In this document: positions 1 to 6,612 of the stretch, piece by piece
How positions within the stretch are numbered: position 1 is the stretch's first letter
Layout of the letters: every line of letters starts with the position of its first letter
From: JBDHZU01 sp039812085
Lineage (GTDB): Bacteria; Actinomycetota; Actinomycetes; S36-B12; UBA10799
Assembly: GCA_039812085.1 (NCBI GenBank)
Contig: JBDHZU010000021.1
Span: forward strand, 1 to 21,777
Length of the DNA: 21,777 nt
Direction of reading: 5' to 3'
Translations under genes and position numbers: made by a program
The notes under the pieces: model-generated
Database searches by the model: none
What the model saw: only the letters and a program-made list of their open reading frames with translations
Told to the model about the DNA's origin: nothing

Positions 1-1
1 T

Positions 2-1399
2 CGGATCGCTGCCGTCGATGAACGGGTTCACGCATTTCTTCACGTCACGGCAGAACAAGCGCGGGCACATGCCGACGATGTTGATGCTCGTCGCGCCCAG
101 GGCGACAAGTTAGGTGAACTTGCTGGTGTTCCGCTGGCATTGAAGGACATCTTTGCTACCCAAGGCATCCCGACGACTTGCGGCTCCAAGATCCTCGAAG
201 GGTGGTTGCCGGTCTATGACGCCACCGTCGTTCAACGGTTGCGCGCCGCGGATGTCGTCGTGCTGGGTAAAACCAACATGGACGAATTTGCCATGGGGTC
301 GTCCACAGAACATTCTGCGTACGGTCCCACCCGAAACCCATGGGACACCGATCGAATCCCGGGTGGTTCCGGTGGGGGTTCGGCTGCTGCCGTCGCTGCC
401 TTTGAGGCGCCGTTGGCTATTGGTACCGATACGGGTGGTTCCATTCGTCAACCCGCGTCTGTCACCGGAACGGTGGGGGTGAAGCCCACCTACGGTGCAG
501 TTTCTCGATACGGCCTAGTGGCACTCGCGTCATCTTTGGATCAAGCCGGGCCGTGTGCGCGAACAGTCTTGGATGCTGCTCTGTTGCATGAGGTCATTGC
601 CGGTCACGATCCGATGGATTCGACCAGCATCACCGACCCGCTGCCTGACGTGGTGGCTGCCGCCCGTCGAGCCGATGTGCGCGGGATGACGATCGGATTG
701 GTGAAGGAGCTTGGCGGTGACGGCTACCAGGCAGGAGTCAAACAGCGCTTTGATGAGGCAGTCGCAGTCTTGACCGAACTGGGCGCCAATGTGGTGGAAG
801 TTTCCTGCCCGAACTTCGAGTACGCGTTGTCGGCCTACTACCTGATCTTGCCGAGTGAAGCGTCCAGCAACCTGGCCCGCTTTGATGGGATGCGCTACGG
901 ACTGCGCGTTGCGGATAACGGGTCCAACAATGTCGAACAGGTCATGTCCGCTACTCGTGCCGCCGGATTTGGTGACGAAGTGAAGCGTCGCATCATGCTC
1001 GGCACGTACGCGTTAAGCAGTGGGTACTACGACGCCTACTACGGTCAAGCACAGAAAGTGCGAACCCTGATCGCACGTGACTTCGCGGCAGCATTCGATA
1101 CCTGTGACGTGCTCATTTCTCCCACTGCCCCGACCACGGCATTCAAACTGGGGGAGAAGCTCGACGATCCGGTGGCGATGTACCTCAACGACATCGCCAC
1201 GATTCCAGTCAATCTGGCCGGAAATGCCGCAATGAGCCTACCGATCGGCACCGCGCCGGAAGACGGTCTGCCAGTGGGGTTGCAGATCATGGCGCCTGCC
1301 ATGGCAGACGATCGCCTGTACAACGTTGGTGCAGCGTTGGAGCAAGCATTGGTTGATCGTCGGGGCCATCACGTCATCCAGGAGGCTCCCGCGCTATGA
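2..1399 (+). CDS. gatA: Aspartyl/glutamyl-tRNA(Asn/Gln) amidotransferase subunit A, 5'-truncated
   Basis: GatA is the amidase subunit of the GatCAB complex. It releases ammonia from glutamine or asparagine so that mischarged Glu-tRNA(Gln) or Asp-tRNA(Asn) can be corrected. The reading frame is open from base 2, so the true start lies upstream of the window. The visible part begins with AVDERVHAFLHV, typical of the GatA N-terminal region. The Lys-Ser-Ser catalytic triad of the amidase-signature family is present: Lys in LALKDIF (codon at 143-145), the cis-Ser in GGSGGGSAAA, and the nucleophile in GTDTGGSIRQPA. The C-terminal PVGLQIMAP stretch is also canonical. The stop overlaps the gatB start (ATGA, 1396-1399), so translation of the two genes is probably coupled. 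gatC is expected just upstream, out of view. Confidence 0.96.
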   Translation, partial: RIAAVDERVHAFLHVTAEQARAHADDVDARRAQGDKLGELAGVPLALKDIFATQGIPTTCGSKILEGWLPVYDATVVQRLRAADVVVLGKTNMDEFAMGSSTEHSAYGPTRNPWDTDRIPGGSGGGSAAAVAAFEAPLAIGTDTGGSIRQPASVTGTVGVKPTYGAVSRYGLVALASSLDQAGPCARTVLDAALLHEVIAGHDPMDSTSITDPLPDVVAAARRADVRGMTIGLVKELGGDGYQAGVKQRFDEAVAVLTELGANVVEVSCPNFEYALSAYYLILPSEASSNLARFDGMRYGLRVADNGSNNVEQVMSATRAAGFGDEVKRRIMLGTYALSSGYYDAYYGQAQKVRTLIARDFAAAFDTCDVLISPTAPTTAFKLGEKLDDPVAMYLNDIATIPVNLAGNAAMSLPIGTAPEDGLPVGLQIMAPAMADDRLYNVGAALEQALVDRRGHHVIQEAPAL

Positions 1400-2937
1400 C
1401 CACCACTGATCTTTCTCAAGCGGCGCATGTCGCCGCACCGGAATACGACGCTGCCTTGGATACCTACAAGCCAGTGCTCGGCTTCGAAACGCACGTTGAG
1501 CTGTCGACTCAGTCGAAGATGTTCTGTTCTTGTCCCGCCCATTTCGGTGGTGAGCCGAACACTCACACCTGCCCCACCTGTTTGGGTCTACCGGGATCAA
1601 TGCCTGTCGTCAACAAAGCGGCGGTCGAGGCAACGATCCGAATTGGGCTTGCTCTGAATTGCTCAATCGCATCGTGGAGTCGATTCGCGCGCAAGAACTA
1701 CTTCTACCCGGACATGCCGAAGGACTACCAGATCAGCCAGTACGACGAACCGCTGTGCTTCGACGGCTACCTGGATGTGGATGTGATCGACGCAGACGGT
1801 GCTCACCACAGTGTTCGCGTTGGCATTGAACGCGTTCACATGGAAGAGGACACCGGAAAGCTGCTGCATGCTGGTGGTGACACAGGCCGAATCCATGGCG
1901 CTGATTACTCGCTCGTGGATTACAACCGTGCCGGTGTCCCTTTGATCGAGATTGTCACTAAACCGATCGAAGGCACTGAAGGTCTAGCACCAGAAGTAGG
2001 TCGGGCATACGTGACTCAACTTCGTGATGTGGTGAAGTCGCTTGGTGTCTCGGATGTTCGTATGGAGCAGGGTTCACTGCGTTGCGATGCCAACGTCTCG
2101 ATCATGCCGCGTGATGCCTCCGAGTGGGGAACCCGCACAGAGACCAAGAACGTCAACTCGTTCCGCAGTATCGAGCGTGCCATTCGCTCCGAGATCGTGC
2201 GCCAAGCTGACGTTCTGAATGCAGGGCAGAAGGTTATTCAAGAGACCCGTCACTTCGACGATGCATCCGGCAAGACCACGTCGGGTCGCGAGAAGTCCGA
2301 TGCCGAGGACTATCGCTACTTCCCGGAACCTGACCTCATCCCGGTCGCGCCTGATGCGGCGTGGGTGGAGCAATTGCGTTCCGAGCTACCGGAAAATCCG
2401 GCGATCCAACTCAAACGTCTGCAAGACGAGTGGGGGATCAGCGACTTCGATATGCAGTCGGTGATCGCTGCTGGTGCGACGGACCTTGTGGTGGCGACGA
2501 CAGAAGCCGGTGCTGACCACGTGGCGGCCCGTAAGTGGTGGCTTGGTGAACTGGCACGACGCGCAAATGAACAAGGCGTCGAGCTGGATGAGTTGCCAAT
2601 CACGCCCGCTCAGGTTGCACGAGTCGTTGCCCTCATTGACGAAGGCACCGTCAACGACAAGCTCGCTCGTTCCGTCATCGAGGGTGTGTTGGAAGGTGAA
2701 GGCGAGCCGGATGAGGTTGTCGCTAGCCGTGGACTGGCCGTGGTGTCCGACGATGGTCCGTTGCTCGCTGCCATTGACGAAGCGATTGCTGCCAATCCGG
2801 ATGTTGCCGACAAGATCCGTGGCGGGAAAGTGCAGGCCGCTGGTGCACTCATTGGCGCGGTGATGAAGGCGACTCGTGGACAGGCAGATGCCGGTCGTGT
2901 GCGTGAACTCTTGCTGGAACGCCTCGGGGTGAGTTGA
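1396..2937 (+). CDS. gatB: Aspartyl/glutamyl-tRNA(Asn/Gln) amidotransferase subunit B
   Basis: GatB is the kinase and tRNA-binding subunit of GatCAB. It phosphorylates the misacylated Glu or Asp on the tRNA before transamidation. The product is 513 aa, normal for the family. It shows GFETHVEL (residues 29-36), four cysteines C44, C46, C59 and C62 in the pattern CSC...CPTC that form the zinc site of the cradle domain, the KNYFYPDMPKDYQISQYD block, and the C-terminal YqeY-like tail (GGKVQAAGALIGAVMKATRGQADA). The start ATG overlaps the gatA stop. A good ribosome binding site (CAGGAGG, about 1379-1385) lies inside the end of gatA. The stop is TGA. I see no terminator directly after it. Confidence 0.97.
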   Translation: MTTTDLSQAAHVAAPEYDAALDTYKPVLGFETHVELSTQSKMFCSCPAHFGGEPNTHTCPTCLGLPGSMPVVNKAAVEATIRIGLALNCSIASWSRFARKNYFYPDMPKDYQISQYDEPLCFDGYLDVDVIDADGAHHSVRVGIERVHMEEDTGKLLHAGGDTGRIHGADYSLVDYNRAGVPLIEIVTKPIEGTEGLAPEVGRAYVTQLRDVVKSLGVSDVRMEQGSLRCDANVSIMPRDASEWGTRTETKNVNSFRSIERAIRSEIVRQADVLNAGQKVIQETRHFDDASGKTTSGREKSDAEDYRYFPEPDLIPVAPDAAWVEQLRSELPENPAIQLKRLQDEWGISDFDMQSVIAAGATDLVVATTEAGADHVAARKWWLGELARRANEQGVELDELPITPAQVARVVALIDEGTVNDKLARSVIEGVLEGEGEPDEVVASRGLAVVSDDGPLLAAIDEAIAANPDVADKIRGGKVQAAGALIGAVMKATRGQADAGRVRELLLERLGVS

Positions 2938-2962
2938 TCTTTGGCCCACGCGGTGTGCCGAC

Positions 2963-2991
2963 GAGACATATCGCTAGGTGGTCGGCATGAT
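2963..2991 (+). promoter_or_regulatory. Candidate promoter of the lipoprotein gene
   Basis: GAGACA (2963-2968) and CATGAT (2986-2991) each match 4 of 6 bases of the -35 and -10 consensus, with a 17-base spacer. The -10 box ends 6 bases before the ATG at 2998, which implies a leaderless transcript. This fits the lack of a clear Shine-Dalgarno sequence there. This is pattern matching only. Confidence 0.4.
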
Positions 2992-2997
2992 CGTCAC

Positions 2998-3558
2998 ATG
3001 ACCGCGCCGATCAATTTCCGCAAAGCCAGTGCCATCGCAATTGCGAGTACCGCCACTGTTGGATTACTCGTCGGATGTTCTGGCAATAGTCAGACCAACG
3101 CGACTTCGACCCCGACGAGTGCCTCGGCATCAGCAGGCCCGACCTCGGCATACAGCGGTCACGTTTACGAACTGTCCTCGGGTTCCATCGCCATTCATGG
3201 TGTGAGCCCGCGAAAGGTCACCTCTGGCTCTGCGACGGCAACCGGAACGGCGGGTTCGGTATCCAAGCTGTACATCGTCACTACTGACGGAGCAGCGGTT
3301 GGTGCCGGTGCGGCGATTCATCTGGAATTGAATCCAGATTCGGATGTCGCAACGGGAGGCGTGATCACGTTTGCCGGTGAAGAAAAGTCGTGGAATGTCG
3401 TCCCGGAGACGGGCAAAGTCGAAATCGTGAATTCCGATACCGATGCCACGATCAAGACCACGACGCCGATTCAAGTCACCCGAGAAGGCTCATCCGACAA
3501 GGTTCCGTTGACGTTCGTATTGAACGGTAAGACCTTGTTGCTGCAGCCAGGGGAGTAG
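2998..3558 (+). CDS. Putative secreted lipoprotein of unknown function
   Basis: No family was recognised. The predicted 186-aa product starts with a basic n-region (MTAPINFRK) and a hydrophobic core. A lipobox ends at Cys27 (LVGC, residues 24-27), so it is probably an exported lipoprotein anchored to the outer face of the membrane. Residues 28-55 are a Ser/Thr/Ala-rich low-complexity linker. The rest looks like a small beta-rich domain of about 130 residues without cysteines or obvious catalytic motifs. I chose the ATG at 2998 because the signal peptide begins there and a candidate leaderless promoter fits it. A TTG at 2941 would add 19 unneeded residues. The gene ends one base before the convergent hydrolase gene. 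The overall layout resembles small mycobacterial-type lipoproteins, but I see no diagnostic sequence similarity. Confidence 0.75.
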   Translation: MTAPINFRKASAIAIASTATVGLLVGCSGNSQTNATSTPTSASASAGPTSAYSGHVYELSSGSIAIHGVSPRKVTSGSATATGTAGSVSKLYIVTTDGAAVGAGAAIHLELNPDSDVATGGVITFAGEEKSWNVVPETGKVEIVNSDTDATIKTTTPIQVTREGSSDKVPLTFVLNGKTLLLQPGE

Positions 3559-3559
3559 C

Positions 3560-4543
3560 TCAGCCGGCCTCTTCAGTGTGCGGGTGGTTGTGCTCGTAGA
3601 AGTTATGCCCGCCGACCCGTCGAAGATCGACGATTGCCTTGCGTTGTTCGTGGACCTGCTCATCGGCTAACCGCGAGTCCAAGAGCACCCCGTCGATCAT
3701 CGACATGATCTCGTCCGGGAACTCCAAAGGTACAAAATGCGTGCCGGGCAGAACATGAATCTGGGCGTGCTCAATCTCCTCGGCAAAAGCGACCACTTCG
3801 CGCATTGAGGTCAACGTGTCCATCGCGCCAGCGGCAACCGTGATCGGAACCTCGAGGAATGACGTATCGAGTCGAGCGTGATCGGTGCTCTCGGGGAACA
3901 GGTGGAAGTACCACCCAAAGTCGTGGCGGCTGAACGCTTCCATCCACGGCACCATGTCTTCTGCTTTGGCGCTCGGCATGATCAGACCCGTGTGACGCAT
4001 GAACTCGGCCGACATTTTGTTCTTCGGCATGAGTTGGGCCATGGCAGTCAGTTCTGGCCCGAACAGTTCACCAGCGAATGACAATGCCTTGCCCACATGA
4101 CGACGTAGCGGCTTGGGAACCATGAAAGGCGCGAAGGCAGCTTCGGCAGTTCCACCGGGAACTCCGGCCACCATGACCATTCCGGCCACTCGCTCGGGTG
4201 CTTGAGCAGCGACTGCAAAGCTCACATTCACGCCATAGGACCAGGCCACAAACAAGGCATCATCGATCTCACACACATCCATCAGAGCGAAGGTGTCGGC
4301 GACGTGGTCTTCCAGTCGAATCCGGGACAGATCAGCGGGCCGATCAGATCCCAGTGAACCGCGATGATTGAAGCCATAGACGGTGTATCCACACTCTGGG
4401 TCGAGCAGGCGGGGCCATGCTTCGGGCGGAACTCCGAGGCCGTTGCACACCACGAGTGTCGGACCGGTTCCGTTGTTGGTCCACCCGAGTAACTGCGTGC
4501 CGTCCTCAGACGTGAACTTGAAGGTGGAATACACGTCCTCCAT
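3560..4543 (-). CDS. Alpha/beta-hydrolase fold protein
   Basis: A 327-aa alpha/beta hydrolase, probably cytoplasmic because no signal peptide is visible. The oxyanion-strand region is PTLVVCNGLGVPPEAW (residues 28-43). The nucleophile elbow is AWSYG with Ser102. The likely acid is Asp242 (AAGAMDTLTS) and the likely base is His269 (PGTHFVPLEFPDE). The elbow has Ala100 where most relatives have Gly (GxSxG). The substrate cannot be inferred; esterase, lipase or haloalkane-dehalogenase-like relatives are all possible. The gene is convergent with the lipoprotein gene (1-base gap) and divergent from ilvD (54-base gap). A perfect 14-base palindrome touches its start codon, so it may be under repressor control. 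The stop is TGA. Confidence 0.85.
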   Translation of the reverse strand: MEDVYSTFKFTSEDGTQLLGWTNNGTGPTLVVCNGLGVPPEAWPRLLDPECGYTVYGFNHRGSLGSDRPADLSRIRLEDHVADTFALMDVCEIDDALFVAWSYGVNVSFAVAAQAPERVAGMVMVAGVPGGTAEAAFAPFMVPKPLRRHVGKALSFAGELFGPELTAMAQLMPKNKMSAEFMRHTGLIMPSAKAEDMVPWMEAFSRHDFGWYFHLFPESTDHARLDTSFLEVPITVAAGAMDTLTSMREVVAFAEEIEHAQIHVLPGTHFVPLEFPDEIMSMIDGVLLDSRLADEQVHEQRKAIVDLRRVGGHNFYEHNHPHTEEAG

Positions 4544-4557
4544 GGTGACATGTCACC
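4544..4557. promoter_or_regulatory. Perfect 14-base palindrome, candidate operator
   Basis: GGTGACATGTCACC reads the same on both strands. It occupies the space directly upstream of the hydrolase start codon and about 40 bases before ilvD, in their shared divergent promoter region. Position and symmetry suggest a binding site for a dimeric regulator, perhaps of the TetR or GntR type. No cognate regulator gene is in the window. Confidence 0.45.
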
Positions 4558-4584
4558 GGGCGAATGGTCGCAATAGCGTCGGCG

Positions 4585-4590
4585 TAACCT
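4585..4590 (+). promoter_or_regulatory. Candidate -10 box of ilvD
   Basis: TAACCT fits the actinobacterial TANNNT -10 pattern and ends 7 bases before the ilvD ATG, predicting a leaderless or nearly leaderless mRNA. The identical hexamer lies 6 bases before the helicase start at 14830. No good -35 is visible. A GGGAG at 4591-4595 could act as a weak ribosome binding site if transcription starts further upstream. Confidence 0.4.
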
Positions 4591-4597
4591 GGGAGTC

Positions 4598-6298
4598 ATG
4601 TCTGAAGGCTCTGCCGATCTGAAGCCCCGTAGTCGTGTTGTTACCGATGGTCTTGAGCGTGCACCAGCTCGCGGCATGTTGCGAGCAGTTGGCATGGGAG
4701 ACGAAGACTTCGCCAAACCACAAATTGGGGTAGCGAGTTCCTGGAACGAGATCACCCCGTGCAACTTGTCGCTAGATCGACTGGCAACCAACGCCAAAGA
4801 AGGCGTTCATGCAGCCGGTGGATTCCCTTTGCAATTCGGAACCATCTCGGTGTCAGACGGCATCTCGATGGGTCACGAGGGCATGCACTTTTCGCTGGTC
4901 AGTCGAGAGATCATCGCGGACTCAGTGGAAGCGGTGATGCAGGCAGAACGCCTGGACGGAATGGTCAACTTTGCCGGATGTGACAAGAGTCTTCCCGGCA
5001 TGCTCATGGCAGCCGCCCGCATCGACCTTGCCAGTGTCTTTGTCTACGCCGGTTCGACCCTTCCTGGGCAAGCAAAACTGTCCGATGGGTCATCCCGAGA
5101 GGTCACCATCATTGATGCCTTCGAGGCAGTGGGCGCTTGCTCTCGTGGCCTGATGTCTCGAGAAGATGTCGATGCCATCGAACGAGCAATCTGTCCGGGT
5201 GAAGGTGCGTGTGGCGGCATGTACACCGCCAACACCATGGCCTCGGCCGCTGAAGCGATGGGGATGTCTTTGCCAGGCTCGGCGGCTCCGCCTGCCGTGG
5301 ATCGTCGGCGTGATGGATTCGCTCGTCGTTCAGGTGAGGCTGTAGTCGAACTGCTTCGGCAGGGGATCACCACTCGCGACATCATCACCAAGGAATCGTT
5401 GGAGAACGCCATCAGCGTGGTGATGGCATTTGGTGGTTCCACCAATGCCGTGCTGCACCTGTTGGCTATTGCTCACGAAGCGGATGTGGATCTGACGCTG
5501 GCTGACTTCACTCGGATCGGTGAGCGGGTGCCGTTGCTGGCTGACGTCAAACCATTCGGTCGCTACGTGATGAGCGATGTCGACCGAGTCGGTGGCGTGC
5601 CGGTGGTGATGAAGGGCTTGTTGGACGCTGGCTTGTTAAACGGTGACTGCATGACTGTCACCGGTAAGACCGTGGCAGAAAACCTCGAAAGCATCGATTC
5701 CCCTGATCCTGATGGCGACATCCTGCATGCCATGAACTCTCCGCTGGACTCTACTGGCGGCATCACGATCCTGAATGGATCGTTGGCCCCAGAAGGAGCT
5801 GTTACCAAGAACGCGGGAGTCGGCGTCGATGTGTTCACTGGCACCGCGCGGGTATTTGAACGTGAACGTGCCGCTATGGATGCACTGGAAGATGGAACTA
5901 TCCAGGCGGGCGACGTGGTGGTCATCCGCTACGAAGGTCCCAAGGGTGGTCCCGGCATGCGCGAAATGCTCATGATCACCGGTGCCATCAAGGGTGCTGG
6001 CTTGGGCAAGGACGTCATGTTGCTGACCGATGGTCGGTTTAGTGGTGGGACGACAGGACTATGCGTCGGACACATCGCACCAGAAGCTGCCGTGGGCGGA
6101 CCCATCGCCTTTGTCGAAGACGGTGATCAGATCACCATCGACATTAGTAACGGAAAGCTCGATCTCGATGTCGAGGAAGACGAGCTGCAGCGTCGCCGCA
6201 AGGGATGGGAGCCGGTTGCTCCGATGTTCTCGCGCGGTGTGCTGCACAAGTACGCGCAGTTGGTCGGATCGGCCAGCAAGGGTGCCGTGTGCGACTGA
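4598..6298 (+). CDS. ilvD: Dihydroxy-acid dehydratase
   Basis: IlvD dehydrates 2,3-dihydroxy-isovalerate and 2,3-dihydroxy-3-methylvalerate to the keto acids that precede valine/leucine and isoleucine. The product is 566 aa, the usual size. The three cysteines expected to ligate the Fe-S cluster are visible: C55 (EITPCN), C128 (FAGCDKS) and C205 (GEGACGGMYTANTM). Lys130 sits in the GCDK motif that holds the carbamylated lysine in the family. GGSTNAVLHLL and LLTDGRFSGGTTGLCVGHI are also canonical. The stop (TGA) lies about 20 bases before the -10 box of the ilvB leader. ilvD therefore has its own promoter and is probably not part of the ilvBN(C) transcript, although readthrough is possible. 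Confidence 0.97.
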   Translation: MSEGSADLKPRSRVVTDGLERAPARGMLRAVGMGDEDFAKPQIGVASSWNEITPCNLSLDRLATNAKEGVHAAGGFPLQFGTISVSDGISMGHEGMHFSLVSREIIADSVEAVMQAERLDGMVNFAGCDKSLPGMLMAAARIDLASVFVYAGSTLPGQAKLSDGSSREVTIIDAFEAVGACSRGLMSREDVDAIERAICPGEGACGGMYTANTMASAAEAMGMSLPGSAAPPAVDRRRDGFARRSGEAVVELLRQGITTRDIITKESLENAISVVMAFGGSTNAVLHLLAIAHEADVDLTLADFTRIGERVPLLADVKPFGRYVMSDVDRVGGVPVVMKGLLDAGLLNGDCMTVTGKTVAENLESIDSPDPDGDILHAMNSPLDSTGGITILNGSLAPEGAVTKNAGVGVDVFTGTARVFERERAAMDALEDGTIQAGDVVVIRYEGPKGGPGMREMLMITGAIKGAGLGKDVMLLTDGRFSGGTTGLCVGHIAPEAAVGGPIAFVEDGDQITIDISNGKLDLDVEEDELQRRRKGWEPVAPMFSRGVLHKYAQLVGSASKGAVCD

Positions 6299-6320
6299 TG
6301 CCGTCATGCATCCGGGCATG

Positions 6321-6326
6321 TATGAT
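6321..6326 (+). promoter_or_regulatory. -10 box of the ilvB leader transcript
   Basis: TATGAT matches 5 of 6 bases of TATAAT. It ends 6 bases before the GTG at 6333, so transcription is expected to begin at or beside the leader-peptide start codon. No convincing -35 is visible. The promoter sits right after the ilvD stop. Confidence 0.55.
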
Positions 6327-6332
6327 GCTCTG

Positions 6333-6380
6333 GTGCGTTACTTCAGCATCCTCGTAGTAAGCCGCCCGCGCGGTCACTGA
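6333..6380 (+). CDS. ilvBN leader peptide (Ile-Leu-Val-Val)
   Basis: A 15-codon ORF, MRYFSILVVSRPRGH, with Ile, Leu, Val and Val as codons 6-9 (6348-6359). These are the three branched-chain amino acids made through acetolactate synthase. The ORF ends in TGA at 6378-6380, inside a strong hairpin, and an intrinsic terminator follows. I favour the GTG at 6333 because a good -10 box ends 6 bases upstream, giving leaderless translation. In-frame ATG codons at 6318 and 6306 would lengthen it, but the 6318 ATG overlaps the -10 box by one side and would need another promoter. The ORF is too short for database scoring. The call rests on codon content, position and the RNA structures. Confidence 0.8.
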   Translation: MRYFSILVVSRPRGH

Positions 6381-6437
6381 CACCACTCAGTAGTCGCGCG
6401 GACCCCTCGTCGATCCTTCGGGAGCGGGGGGTTCTTT
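6366..6437 (+). terminator. ilvBN attenuator: leader hairpin plus intrinsic terminator
   Basis: The first hairpin pairs 6366-6380 with 6387-6401 (CCGCGCG with CGCGCGG, then ACTGA with TCAGT, loop CACCAC). Its left arm covers the last five codons and the stop of the leader peptide. The second hairpin pairs 6402-6409 with 6425-6432 (ACCCCTCG with CGGGGGGT) and has an inner TCC-TTCG-GGA cap. It runs into TTCTTT, as in an intrinsic terminator. A ribosome stalled on the Ile-Leu-Val-Val codons would cover the first left arm. I found only a weak antiterminator candidate (6383-6388 with 6422-6427), so the exact switch is unresolved. Confidence 0.75.
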
Positions 6438-6482
6438 GTTGCTCAGGCTAGATGCGATCCATCAGGCCGGGGCACAAGGAAA

Positions 6483-6536
6483 CAGTCGGGTGTGGTGAGC
6501 GGACGTTTTCGCTCGTCCGCTCACCACGGCCGACTG
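6483..6536 (+). other. Long stable hairpin in the ilvB 5' untranslated region
   Basis: An outer 7-bp stem (CAGTCGG 6483-6489 with CCGACTG 6530-6536) and an inner perfect 14-bp stem (6492-6505 with 6514-6527) enclose an 8-base loop. A small internal mismatch separates the stems. The hairpin lies downstream of the attenuator and about 75 bases before ilvB. No T-run follows, so it is not an ordinary terminator. It may stabilise the mRNA, mark a processing site or be an additional regulatory element. Confidence 0.7.
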
Positions 6537-6570
6537 ACACCGATTTCCGGTGTGGCCCGCCAACGCCACA
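6537..6570 (+). other. Two mutually exclusive small hairpins before ilvB
   Basis: ACACCG (6537-6542) pairs with CGGTGT (6548-6553), and TGTGGC (6551-6556) pairs with GCCACA (6565-6570). The two stems share bases 6551-6553, so they cannot form fully together. This is a switch-like arrangement. The rest of 6571-6612 holds only the upstream region of ilvB with a weak GAGGGAG ribosome binding site at 6594-6600. Confidence 0.45.
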
Positions 6571-6612
6571 ACGGAATTGCCTAGCCGTAAGTAAGAGGGA
6601 GCACTGAGCGAA

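Noticed and set aside
2941..2997. TTG 2941 start for the lipoprotein gene
   Set aside because: It would put 19 charged and polar residues before the signal peptide; the ATG at 2998 gives a normal lipoprotein signal.
6306..6380. Longer ilvB leader peptide starting at ATG 6306 or 6318
   Set aside because: Possible, but both ATGs lie upstream of or against the TATGAT -10 box, so the favoured transcript would not contain them. The GTG at 6333 fits the promoter.
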